From GCA-002694895 sp964436345 (lineage in GTDB: Bacteria; Chloroflexota; Dehalococcoidia; Lucifugimonadales; GCA-002694895): a stretch of DNA of 12,678 bases. The notes under the pieces are model-generated. The model made no database searches, was not told the DNA's origin, and saw nothing but the letters and a program-made list of their open reading frames with translations. This document shows, in pieces, positions 1 through 6,831 of the stretch (within the stretch, counting starts at the first letter, position 1; every line of letters starts with the position of its first letter). The stretch is from NCBI GenBank assembly GCA_964436345.1, contig CAYTCC010000036.1, positions 1 through 12,678 on the forward strand. The letters are read 5' to 3'. Both the position numbers and the translations under genes were made by a program.

Positions 1-326
1 TCTAAAGAAATAGCTAAATCTCCTAGCAAAATTTTGTTTATCTTAGGGTGTTCTGGAAATTCGAGATTATGTTTTTTGAAATTGGCTTCTTTTGCCTTCC
101 CGTAATAAGTACCTGAGAAATCAGGGGAAAAAGATAAAATATCAGTTGGTTCAGAAATCCCTCGAAATTCAGAATTTAATTTGGCAATTTTTTCGTTATT
201 AAGAAATAAAATATTAATTTGTGTGGATGGATTTAAATTTAAGATTTTGAATATATTTGTTATACACTGAGTAATATCTAAGTTTATCGATAAATTAGAA
301 TCGTAATGTATATTAATGTTAGACAT
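1..326 (-). CDS. ybeY: Endoribonuclease YbeY, 5' part (cut by left edge)
   Basis: YbeY is a zinc-dependent single-strand RNase and ribosome-associated factor for 16S rRNA 3'-end maturation and ribosome quality control in the cytoplasm. I translated the minus strand from ATG 326-324 and got 108 codons open to the window edge. Recognisable blocks are IAKLNSEFRG (residues 47-56), EPTDILSFS (58-66) and LLGDLAIS (100-107), which match the family pattern LN..yRg...pTDVLSF...LGDi.Is. The catalytic HxxxHxxxxxH zinc site lies beyond the edge and cannot be checked. The stretch between LSF and LGD is about 34 residues, longer than the roughly 12 in E. coli YbeY. The start lies 6 bases past the hflC stop with no clear Shine-Dalgarno, so translation is probably coupled to hflC. 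The family call is firm; completeness is unknown. Confidence 0.9.
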   Translation of the reverse strand, partial: MSNINIHYDSNLSINLDITQCITNIFKILNLNPSTQINILFLNNEKIAKLNSEFRGISEPTDILSFSPDFSGTYYGKAKEANFKKHNLEFPEHPKINKILLGDLAISL

Positions 327-332
327 TAATAA

Positions 333-1229
333 TTAATCTATTTTGGGAACCTGAGGGAAATTTTGAGATGTTTTATTCGGTCCAAAGAATGAATCTAATA
401 TACTTGAATCCTTTGGAATGATAATAGTTGTGTTATTATCGAAACTATTTTCGTACGCTTCCAATTGCCTTAAGAATTGATAGAATTCTGGATCAAGAGA
501 ATGTGCTTTAGATAATATTTCAATTGCAGCTGCTTCTGCTTTACCAATAATTATTTTAGCTTCCTGATCGGCTATTGCCCTTATAATTGTAGCATCTTTA
601 TCTACTTCGGATCTTACAGTTAAATCAACCTCTGCGGCTTCAGCTCTTTCTTTGTCAGCTTTTCTCTTTCTCTCAGCTTGCATTCTTCCGTATATACTTT
701 CAGCTATTTCTGAAGGGAAATCTGCTCTTTTAATTCTTACATCAACGAGTTCAATTCCAAATTCACGAATTTTTGGATCTGCTAGTGCTTTGACTTTATT
801 CATTATTTGTTCTCTATTTGTTTTTATTATTTCAGTTTGCAAATCTGAAGCTATTTCTCTTCTCAATTCAGATGAGATAATATCTATGGCTCTCGATGCC
901 GCTAAAGTTTCATTACGTGTTGTTTTGAAAAATAAAAGAGGATCAACAATTTTCCCTCTGGCATAAACATCTATTACTAAACGTTTTTTATCGCTTGTGA
1001 GAAGAGAATCAGGAGGAGCATCAAAAATTAATAGCCTTTTTTCAAATTTTCTAACTTGATCTACAAATGGTATTTTAAAATTTAATCCGGGGGTAGTTGG
1101 TGTTTTAATAGGTTCGCCAAATCTAGTAACTATTGCAGTATTTGTTTCATCAACAATAAATACTGATTGTATCATTATAAAAAATGTTATCAGTCCTAAA
1201 ATTATTATTGCGGTATATGATCTTTTCAT
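333..1229 (-). CDS. hflC: HflC, membrane SPFH-domain subunit of the HflKC complex
   Basis: HflC pairs with HflK to form a membrane cage around the FtsH AAA protease and modulates its degradation of membrane proteins. The 298-residue product is close to the usual HflC size. Residues about 5-25 form one N-terminal membrane segment, followed by an SPFH/band-7 domain (VDETNTAIVTRFGEP, TPGLNFKIPFVD). The HflC signature DVRIKRADFPSEIAESIYGR then leads into a charged AERKRKADKERAEAAE helix predicted to be coiled coil. The end block DPEFYQFLRQLEAYENSF is also typical of HflC. The ATG is preceded by AGAGG inside the end of hflK, and only one base separates the hflK stop from this start, so the two are co-translated. 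ybeY follows after 6 bases. FtsH itself is not in the window. Confidence 0.95.
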   Translation of the reverse strand: MKRSYTAIIILGLITFFIMIQSVFIVDETNTAIVTRFGEPIKTPTTPGLNFKIPFVDQVRKFEKRLLIFDAPPDSLLTSDKKRLVIDVYARGKIVDPLLFFKTTRNETLAASRAIDIISSELRREIASDLQTEIIKTNREQIMNKVKALADPKIREFGIELVDVRIKRADFPSEIAESIYGRMQAERKRKADKERAEAAEVDLTVRSEVDKDATIIRAIADQEAKIIIGKAEAAAIEILSKAHSLDPEFYQFLRQLEAYENSFDNNTTIIIPKDSSILDSFFGPNKTSQNFPQVPKID

Positions 1230-1230
1230 G

Positions 1231-2229
1231 TTAATCCTCTAATGATCCAATAACTTGTTTTACATTGTCAGAATTGAAAATATATATTTTATTAGGGTCT
1301 CCTATTATGATTTGTTTTGATTTTGGCAATACTTTTTCAATTGTCTCAAGATATAGTCTTGATTCAGTTGTCTCTTTTTGTAAAACGTATTCGGTAAGTA
1401 TAGCTTTGAATTTGTCAGCTTCACCTTTTGATTCAGCAATTCTTTTTGCCTCATATGCTTTTGCATCTTGCACAACTTTAGCCGCATAACCCCTTGCTTT
1501 TGGTAGTACATCTTCTTTATAAGCATCAGCAAGGTTAATTATTTTTTCTTTGTCCTCTCGAGCTCTTACAACATCATCAAATGCATCTTGAACTTGTTGG
1601 GGAGGTTGTACATTTTGTAATTTTACTTCTCTGACCCTTATTCCTGAATCATAACTATCCATAAGGTTTTGCATTAGTAATTTAGTTTCTGCTTGAACTG
1701 TTTCTTTTTCTGTCGTTAGCACATCATCTATGGGTTTGCTGCCGACTATCTGCCTTAAAGATGTTTCAGCTACATCCATCATTGTTTTTCCATCAGGGTC
1801 AATTGCTCTGAATAGAAATTTTTTCAAATCTTTAATATCAAATTGAACTAATAATTGTGCATCTACTATATTTTCATCCCCTGTGATCATTAAAGCTTCA
1901 TCCGGCACTGCTTTGTCTCCCCTGAAACCTAATTCTAATCTTCTGATAGTATCAGTGGCTACAATATCTTTTTCTCCTATGGGTGACGGGTAGAACCAAT
2001 GCAGTCCTGGCCCTGCTATGGAGTTAAATTTCCCGAAGAGCCTCAAAGCTGCTTGTTCTCCTGGCTGAACCGTAAATATGCCTGAACTTCCCCATAAGCC
2101 AATAAAAAACAAGATAACAATTATAAGGAAAAAGGAATTGTTTTTTGGAAGTGGTATATATTTTCTAATATTATTTAGAATATTATTAACACCTGAAAAA
2201 TTAAATTCTGGTTCTTTGTTGTCAAACAC
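1231..2229 (-). CDS. hflK: HflK, membrane SPFH-domain subunit of the HflKC complex
   Basis: This is the partner of HflC in the FtsH-associated membrane complex. The product is 332 residues, shorter than E. coli HflK (about 420), mainly because the glycine-rich N-terminal extension is missing. One membrane segment lies at about residues 32-48 (FFLIIVILFFIGLWGSS). The SPFH domain follows, with FTVQPGEQAALRLFGKF, GPGLHWFYPSPI and the typical ALMITGDENIVD. A long charged helix comes next (VVRAREDKEKIINLADAYKE), then ESRLYLETIEKVLPKSKQII near the end. The start is GTG, with AAGG eight bases upstream on the minus strand. A perfect TATAAT lies 27 bases before the start codon, so a promoter internal to the gene run is plausible. 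hflC begins one base after the stop. Confidence 0.94.
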   Translation of the reverse strand: MFDNKEPEFNFSGVNNILNNIRKYIPLPKNNSFFLIIVILFFIGLWGSSGIFTVQPGEQAALRLFGKFNSIAGPGLHWFYPSPIGEKDIVATDTIRRLELGFRGDKAVPDEALMITGDENIVDAQLLVQFDIKDLKKFLFRAIDPDGKTMMDVAETSLRQIVGSKPIDDVLTTEKETVQAETKLLMQNLMDSYDSGIRVREVKLQNVQPPQQVQDAFDDVVRAREDKEKIINLADAYKEDVLPKARGYAAKVVQDAKAYEAKRIAESKGEADKFKAILTEYVLQKETTESRLYLETIEKVLPKSKQIIIGDPNKIYIFNSDNVKQVIGSLED

Positions 2230-2256
2230 TTAGGTACCTTACTAATATATTAATTA

Positions 2257-2262
2257 ATTATA
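2257..2262 (-). promoter_or_regulatory. Possible -10 box of an hflK promoter
   Basis: The minus strand carries a perfect TATAAT in the 57-base gap between the metalloprotease-like gene and hflK. Transcription would begin near 2249, giving a leader of about 20 bases. The -35 position is poor (TTTTAT at 17 bases) and there is no TG extension. In such AT-rich DNA a single hexamer is weak evidence. Confidence 0.3.
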
Positions 2263-2286
2263 GTTAATTTTAGTAATAAATAAAAT

Positions 2287-3315
2287 CTAATTTAGGCATT
2301 TCTTAAAATCTGGATCAGAATTTAAAATATTTTCAAATTCTGCAAAATTATCAACATTTTTAATTTTATTTGTAAATTCATGTAATTTTAAATTTTTTGT
2401 ACGTATACATTTTAATTTTGGCAAAATATTGTTTGTACTTTGAGGTGTGGTTCCATAGGAGTTATAAAAAGCAAAATAAGCTTGATTAATTTTTCTTATT
2501 TGATATCCCTGATAATTTAATTTGTTTGTTTGCGATAACATAAATTTTTCAGCCATATCAATTTTGTTTTTTGAAAGTAAGTTATCAGTTATCGACCGAG
2601 TGAATCTAATTTCAGAATTAAATGAATTTATTTTTTTGGATTTAATATTAGTGGATTGAGTTTTGCTTATGATGTTACTTGCTAATTCTTCGCTAATATA
2701 GCTAACTATAGTTTCATTTAATGCTAACATTTTATTGTTCTTGTAAATATTTTGTCCCAGATTATATAATGCAAAATATTGATGAAGCCATTCATGGATT
2801 ATATTTTTTATAATTTTATTATTATTAATATCTTTAGGTATTAACGATGGATAAAAAGCTATTCCACCTATATTTAAAATTATTGCTGACACATTGAATT
2901 TTGCTTCGATTTGATTTTCTATCGCCTCTTTTTCTTTAATAGTTAAGTTTTGTTTTAATAAGATTGAGTATGTGAGTTTTATTTTATTTTTTGGAGATAT
3001 GATTAAAATATTAGGAGTATTATCAATTTTGAATCTGACTTTAGGAAAAAGAAATTTATTAAATATTAATATTTGATTTTTTTTAATTTCATTCTCAATT
3101 AATTTTTCAATATCATCAGTTTCATCTGATTTATGATTTTTGCTTTGTTTTAATTCATTAATAATTAAATTTGATAAATTTTTAATTTCCCATTCATAAA
3201 TATTAAAAGTATTTTTTGCTACATGTGTATGAATGGGATTGATTTTTACTGATTCGGGTATAAGTATTACAGAAATGATTAATATGAAGATTGTTAAGTA
3301 TTTTAGTTTTAACAA
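2287..3315 (-). CDS. Putative membrane-anchored gluzincin-type zinc metallopeptidase
   Basis: I do not know a named function. The 342-residue product has a basic start and one hydrophobic segment (about residues 5-20) that would export and anchor the rest outside the membrane. H174-EWLH-178 is a canonical HExxH zinc-protease motif. N200-E201-TIVS follows 23 residues later and resembles the NExxS third-ligand helix of thermolysin-type gluzincins. Other blocks that look conserved are FPKVRFKI (90-97), NILIISPKNKIKL (102-114), NIGGIAFYPSL (148-158) and NQAYFAFYNSYG (277-288). The segments between them are rich in Lys, Asn and Ile, as expected in this AT-rich genome. The start is TTG, one base after the TAG of the upstream gene, with no Shine-Dalgarno, so it probably depends on translational coupling. 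hflKC follows downstream. Peptidase activity is inferred from motifs only. Confidence 0.68.
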   Translation of the reverse strand: MLKLKYLTIFILIISVILIPESVKINPIHTHVAKNTFNIYEWEIKNLSNLIINELKQSKNHKSDETDDIEKLIENEIKKNQILIFNKFLFPKVRFKIDNTPNILIISPKNKIKLTYSILLKQNLTIKEKEAIENQIEAKFNVSAIILNIGGIAFYPSLIPKDINNNKIIKNIIHEWLHQYFALYNLGQNIYKNNKMLALNETIVSYISEELASNIISKTQSTNIKSKKINSFNSEIRFTRSITDNLLSKNKIDMAEKFMLSQTNKLNYQGYQIRKINQAYFAFYNSYGTTPQSTNNILPKLKCIRTKNLKLHEFTNKIKNVDNFAEFENILNSDPDFKKCLN

Positions 3316-3316
3316 G

Positions 3317-4018
3317 CTATTTTTTAAATAAATTTAAAAATCTATTTTCATAATGATCAAATAAACCCCATCTATCTAATTCTTTTTTTAGTACTTCTGG
3401 ATCAGCTCCAAATTCTACCTGGTTAAATAGTATTTCAATTCTTTGGGCAGCAGCTTTTGGAACACCGCCTAATTTGTTTTGTGGTTGCAGTAATCCCCTG
3501 GAGTTAAATTCACTTACATTACTGACTAAAGATTCAGATGTAAAATCATGAATAAATTTTAGTAACGACACATCCCATAATTCGTCTACTCCAACGATAA
3601 CTGCTGTTAATTTGTCTTTTTTTAAATTAAGTTCTTTTATGATGTTATTAGAAACCTCTTCTACTGATCCGTTGAGAATGTTTGTTTTTCCAGGTTCATT
3701 TTTATATTGATAAAGTACTCCAGGGCTATTTACTCCAAATTTATCAGATATAAATTCTAAGTATTGATACGCTTCGTCACTAAATCCTTTTAAATTTAAT
3801 GCGTATGTAGGAGTAACAATTTCGGGTTTTCCAGAATTTACTTTACCAGTTCTGACAACTGTTTCTTTCTTGGAGTCATTAATGTCTGAATAAATTGGTT
3901 CTGTTATTACATAGTAATTAATTACAGTAGTGCCAAATGTAGCCAGATGTTGCGAAGGTTTTCTTGCTACTCGGGTTTTTTGTACAGCTTTGATTAAATC
4001 TTTTTCTGATTCAAACAT
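3317..4018 (-). CDS. Conserved protein of unknown function, first gene of the hflKC run
   Basis: I cannot assign a function. The 233-residue product is soluble, with no membrane segment or signal peptide. Motifs that look conserved rather than random are RKPSQHLATFGTTVINYYVITEPIY (residues 19-43, with LATFGTT at its core), VTPTYALNLKGFSDEAYQYLE (68-88), GVDELWDVSLLKFIHDFT (143-160), SRGLL (173-177), VPKAAAQRIEILF (186-198) and a C-terminal ELDRWGLFDHYENRFLNLF. From memory I associate these blocks with Chloroflexota hypothetical proteins. The ATG at 4018-4016 fits the N-terminal block, but no strong Shine-Dalgarno precedes it. The gene heads the leftward run and is divergent from the YlxP-like gene. 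The metalloprotease-like gene starts one base after its TAG stop, so the two are surely co-translated. Confidence 0.75.
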   Translation of the reverse strand: MFESEKDLIKAVQKTRVARKPSQHLATFGTTVINYYVITEPIYSDINDSKKETVVRTGKVNSGKPEIVTPTYALNLKGFSDEAYQYLEFISDKFGVNSPGVLYQYKNEPGKTNILNGSVEEVSNNIIKELNLKKDKLTAVIVGVDELWDVSLLKFIHDFTSESLVSNVSEFNSRGLLQPQNKLGGVPKAAAQRIEILFNQVEFGADPEVLKKELDRWGLFDHYENRFLNLFKK

Positions 4019-4082
4019 GTATATTCATATTTAATATAATAATTTGAATAAATTATTCAGATTTTAACACAAAGGAGGATAA
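4019..4082. promoter_or_regulatory. Divergent promoter region between the unknown gene and the YlxP-like gene
   Basis: This 64-base gap must drive both directions. The plus strand carries a perfect TATAAT at 4035-4040, with no convincing -35. The minus strand carries TATTAT at 4041-4036, overlapping the same spot. Just downstream of the plus -10 is a perfect 7-1-7 palindrome, TGAATAA-A-TTATTCA (4045-4059), which would cover the expected transcription start. It could be an operator, but AT-rich palindromes of this size also occur by chance. A strong AAAGGAGG ribosome site (4071-4078) ends the region. Confidence 0.45.
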
Positions 4083-4370
4083 TTGTACGTTTCGGGCCTA
4101 AAGATAAGATTTTTAATCAAATGGGGAAAATCTTTAAAAGACAAAAGATCGTTTACTAATTCTTTTAAATCAAAACTACAATCAAAATTTAATATTTCAC
4201 TTTCAGAAGTAGATGATTTAAATTCTATTAGGTTTGCTAATTTCGGAATACTTTCTGTTTCTAATAATTACAATACTCTAGAAAAAAGATTAAATAATAT
4301 TACTGAATATATAAATAAAACTTATCTGGAAGTTGAAATAGTGGAATTGGATAGGTTTAACTTAATTTAA
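4083..4370 (+). CDS. DUF503 / YlxP-like small protein
   Basis: This 95-residue protein belongs to the DUF503 (YlxP) family, small bacterial proteins usually encoded in the nusA-infB-rbfA region and thought to be linked to ribosome or RNA functions; no activity is firmly established. The diagnostic block SLKDKR lies at residues 17-22, followed by FNISLSEVDD (36-45) and the GILSVSN strand (54-60), as in the family. The start is TTG at 4083, immediately after an in-frame TAA (4080-4082) and 4 bases after AAAGGAGG, so the start is well determined. No infB, rbfA or truB gene lies nearby. The next feature downstream is the tRNA-Pro, 42 bases on. Confidence 0.85.
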   Translation: MYVSGLKIRFLIKWGKSLKDKRSFTNSFKSKLQSKFNISLSEVDDLNSIRFANFGILSVSNNYNTLEKRLNNITEYINKTYLEVEIVELDRFNLI

Positions 4371-4376
4371 TAATAT

Positions 4377-4404
4377 TTGAAAGAAATAATAACTATGGTA
4401 TTCT
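4377..4404 (+). promoter_or_regulatory. Possible promoter of tRNA-Pro and the acylase
   Basis: TTGAAA (4377-4382) and TATTCT (4399-4404) are 16 bases apart. Transcription would start at about 4411, right at the tRNA 5' end. The -10 is imperfect (4 of 6). Readthrough from the YlxP-like gene is the alternative, since no terminator lies between. Confidence 0.38.
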
Positions 4405-4412
4405 CAAGAATA

Positions 4413-4486
4413 CGGGGTGTGGCGCAGTTGGCTAGCGCACCAGTATGGGGTACTGGGGGTCATCGGTTCGAGTCCGGTCACCCCGA
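4413..4486 (+). tRNA. tRNA-Pro (anticodon GGG)
   Basis: A full 74-base cloverleaf can be drawn. The acceptor stem is CGGGGTG/CACCCCG (7 pairs, one T-A). The D arm is GCGC/GCGC with loop AGTTGGCTA, the anticodon stem is CCAGT/ACTGG with loop ATGGGGT, the variable loop is GGGTC, and the T arm is ATCGG-TTCGAGT-CCGGT. The anticodon GGG reads proline CCC/CCU codons, and the C1-G72 pair with A73 fits bacterial tRNA-Pro. CCA is not encoded, so it must be added after trimming. The acylase ribosome site begins 4 bases downstream. Confidence 0.96.
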
Positions 4487-4490
4487 CATT

Positions 4491-4495
4491 GGAGG
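4491..4495 (+). promoter_or_regulatory. Ribosome binding site of the acylase gene, next to the tRNA 3' end
   Basis: GGAGG ends five bases before ATG 4501, an optimal Shine-Dalgarno. It sits only four bases after the tRNA discriminator, so it cannot have its own promoter. The acylase message must begin at or before the tRNA, and tRNA 3' processing would leave a leader of about 14 bases. Confidence 0.8.
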
Positions 4496-4500
4496 TTTAA

Positions 4501-6828
4501 ATGAAAAATATTAACAATTACTTACCGGATTTAAATACTGAACATAAGTTTGACAAAATTTCAGATGATATAAGTATTTACAGAGATGAATTTGGTATAC
4601 CACATATTAAGGCAAAAAATTCTTTTGACGCGTTTTTTGGACAGGGATTTGCAACAGCTCAAGACAGATTGTGGCATATGGAATATGACCGAAAAAGAGC
4701 TTATGGCAAATTATCTGAACTAGTAGGTACACCTGGTTTTGTTAACGATGAATTTATGGGTAAATTAAATTTAATTAGTAATGTTAAAGATGATTTTGAC
4801 CAGTTAGACTCATCTACAAAAGAGATGTACGTAGCTTATTCTCAAGGTGTTAATGAATATTTAAATACAAAGGATACTTTACCTATTGAATTCGATTTAA
4901 TAAATTTAACTATGGATCCATGGCAACCTTGGGATTCTTTGGCTGTTTTTAAAGTTAGGCATATTATGATGGGGGTTTTCGAAGGTAAAATTTGGAGAAG
5001 TTCTTTATTAAAAGAATTTAATATAGATAAATTAATTAATCTTTTTAGAGGTTATGAAAAAAACAATTTGGTTATTGTCCCTCCCCAAAAGCTTTTTGAT
5101 GGGGAAGAACTTGATGCTACTGAACATTTTTCAAATGCACTGGAGTATATTGATGATTTAAGTGAAATTGACATGGGAAGTAATAGTTGGGTTATAGGTG
5201 GAGAGCATACTATTTCAGGCAAACCGATGATTGCAGGAGATCCGCATAGAGGATTAGATACACCATCTGTGTATTATCAGAATCATATTTCTTGTGATGA
5301 ATTTGATGTTATAGGATTATCATTCCCTGGATGCCCTGGCTTTCCCCATTTTGGTCATAATAAAAATGTTGCTTGGTGTGTAACTCACGCCGGCTCTGAT
5401 TATCAAGATTTATATATTGAAAAGATCAGAAATAATGATGGTGTTTTGCAATACCTATATGAAGGAAAATGGGAGAATTTAATTCAGAATGTTCACAATG
5501 TGAATATTCTGAATGGTGAAAGAGCAGAGATATATTCTTATAAAACCAGGAATGGTTATATATTGAGCTTTAATGATGATAATACGAAAGCTATTTCATT
5601 CAGATATTCTGCTACTGAAGAATTTAATACGGGATTTAAAGTTATTAGACAGATGATTGATTCTCAAAATAGCGATCAAATGGAAAATAATATGGATGGA
5701 TGGGTTGATCCTTGTAATAATTTTATATTTGCGGACACGAAAGGCGATTATGGATATATTAACAGAGGCAAAGTCCCAGTCAGAGATCAGTTAAATGCTT
5801 GGGTCCCTGTCCCCGGATGGGATAAAAAATATGATTGGAATGGGTATGTGCCATTTGATAAATTGCCTCGAATTAAAAACCCTAAGAATGGATTTATAGT
5901 AACAGCAAATAATAAAATCCCGGATGAGGATTATCCTTTTTATTTGTCTTTAGATAGTGCGCCAGAATATAGGGCCAGAAGAATTACTGATAGAATTAAA
6001 AGCCATTTGAAAAAAGGAAAATTTGATTCTTCATCAATGTTAGAAATTCATTCTGAAATCATATCTATACCTGCAAAGATTTTAACTAAAGAAATAAAGA
6101 AAATTAATTTCCAACATTCAAATTATATAGAATTGCAAAAATATATAATTGATTGGGACGGGAGCATGGATAAAAGTATGATTGCACCCACTATATATTC
6201 AGAATTTAGATATAGATTGAATAAGAAAATTATTTCAGATTTATTGGATGAGGATAAAGCTAATAAAATGCTTAATGCTGGTGGCAGAGGAGCGCCCGGG
6301 CATTTAAGGACATTATCAGCAAGATTTATTTCATATATTGACAGATGTAATACTGAATATTTACCTGAGGGATATGAGAATTGGCTGTCATTATTTGAGG
6401 AAATATTTATAGAATCTTGTGATTATTTAATTGATACTTATGGCAAAGAAAAAGATTTATGGAAGTGGGGTAATGTTCATCAGACAAACCCTGTTCACAT
6501 TTTATCAGATTTATTTCCTGAATTATCTGATAAATTAAATCCTCCAAAATTTTCTATTAGCGGTGATGGAGATACTCCTCATAACGCCGGATATTCAAAT
6601 GTTTCAAGATACAATGTGGTAGCTACTTCTGTCGCAAGATATATGTTTGATATAGCAGACTGGGATAATAGTAAATGGATAGTTCCTTTGGGTTCATCAG
6701 GACATCCAGGAAGTAAAAATTATTCTGATCAAGGACACCTATGGAAAGATGATAAAGTGATATCAATGCAATATTCCTGGGATATCATAACCAAGAATTA
6801 TCAATTACAAATTTTAAAGAAAGAATAG
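4501..6828 (+). CDS. Penicillin-acylase-family amide hydrolase (Ntn hydrolase, peptidase S45)
   Basis: These enzymes hydrolyse N-acyl amides: penicillins, acyl-homoserine lactones or other acylated amines. They mature by self-cleavage, which exposes a catalytic N-terminal serine. In this 775-residue precursor the cleavage site is G226|S227-NSWVIGG, so S227 is the predicted nucleophile heading a beta chain of about 549 residues. Family blocks are DEFGIPHIKA (29-38), QGFATAQDRLWHMEYDR (48-64), GDPHRGLDTPSVYYQ (246-260), FPGCPGFPHFGHNKNVAW (275-292), SDYQDLYIEK (299-308), TANN (468-471, the likely oxyanion Asn) and RARRI (491-495, where the conserved Arg falls). GSSGHPGSKNYSDQ lies near the end. 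There is no signal peptide, unlike many periplasmic relatives, so it may act in the cytoplasm. Substrate is unknown. It converges with the deacylase-like gene, 3 bases apart. Confidence 0.9.
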   Translation: MKNINNYLPDLNTEHKFDKISDDISIYRDEFGIPHIKAKNSFDAFFGQGFATAQDRLWHMEYDRKRAYGKLSELVGTPGFVNDEFMGKLNLISNVKDDFDQLDSSTKEMYVAYSQGVNEYLNTKDTLPIEFDLINLTMDPWQPWDSLAVFKVRHIMMGVFEGKIWRSSLLKEFNIDKLINLFRGYEKNNLVIVPPQKLFDGEELDATEHFSNALEYIDDLSEIDMGSNSWVIGGEHTISGKPMIAGDPHRGLDTPSVYYQNHISCDEFDVIGLSFPGCPGFPHFGHNKNVAWCVTHAGSDYQDLYIEKIRNNDGVLQYLYEGKWENLIQNVHNVNILNGERAEIYSYKTRNGYILSFNDDNTKAISFRYSATEEFNTGFKVIRQMIDSQNSDQMENNMDGWVDPCNNFIFADTKGDYGYINRGKVPVRDQLNAWVPVPGWDKKYDWNGYVPFDKLPRIKNPKNGFIVTANNKIPDEDYPFYLSLDSAPEYRARRITDRIKSHLKKGKFDSSSMLEIHSEIISIPAKILTKEIKKINFQHSNYIELQKYIIDWDGSMDKSMIAPTIYSEFRYRLNKKIISDLLDEDKANKMLNAGGRGAPGHLRTLSARFISYIDRCNTEYLPEGYENWLSLFEEIFIESCDYLIDTYGKEKDLWKWGNVHQTNPVHILSDLFPELSDKLNPPKFSISGDGDTPHNAGYSNVSRYNVVATSVARYMFDIADWDNSKWIVPLGSSGHPGSKNYSDQGHLWKDDKVISMQYSWDIITKNYQLQILKKE

Positions 6829-6831
6829 TAC

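Noticed and set aside
652..966. Plus-strand open frame opposite hflC
   Set aside because: It is the mirror of the conserved SPFH and coiled-coil region, has no ribosome site and resembles no family. Similar antisense frames at 1265-1489, 6887-7213, 7757-8002 and 10148-10489 were dropped for the same reason.
4413..4486. tRNA-Pro as an attachment site for an integrated element
   Set aside because: No integrase gene, no repeat of the tRNA 3' end elsewhere in the window and no change in base composition on either side.
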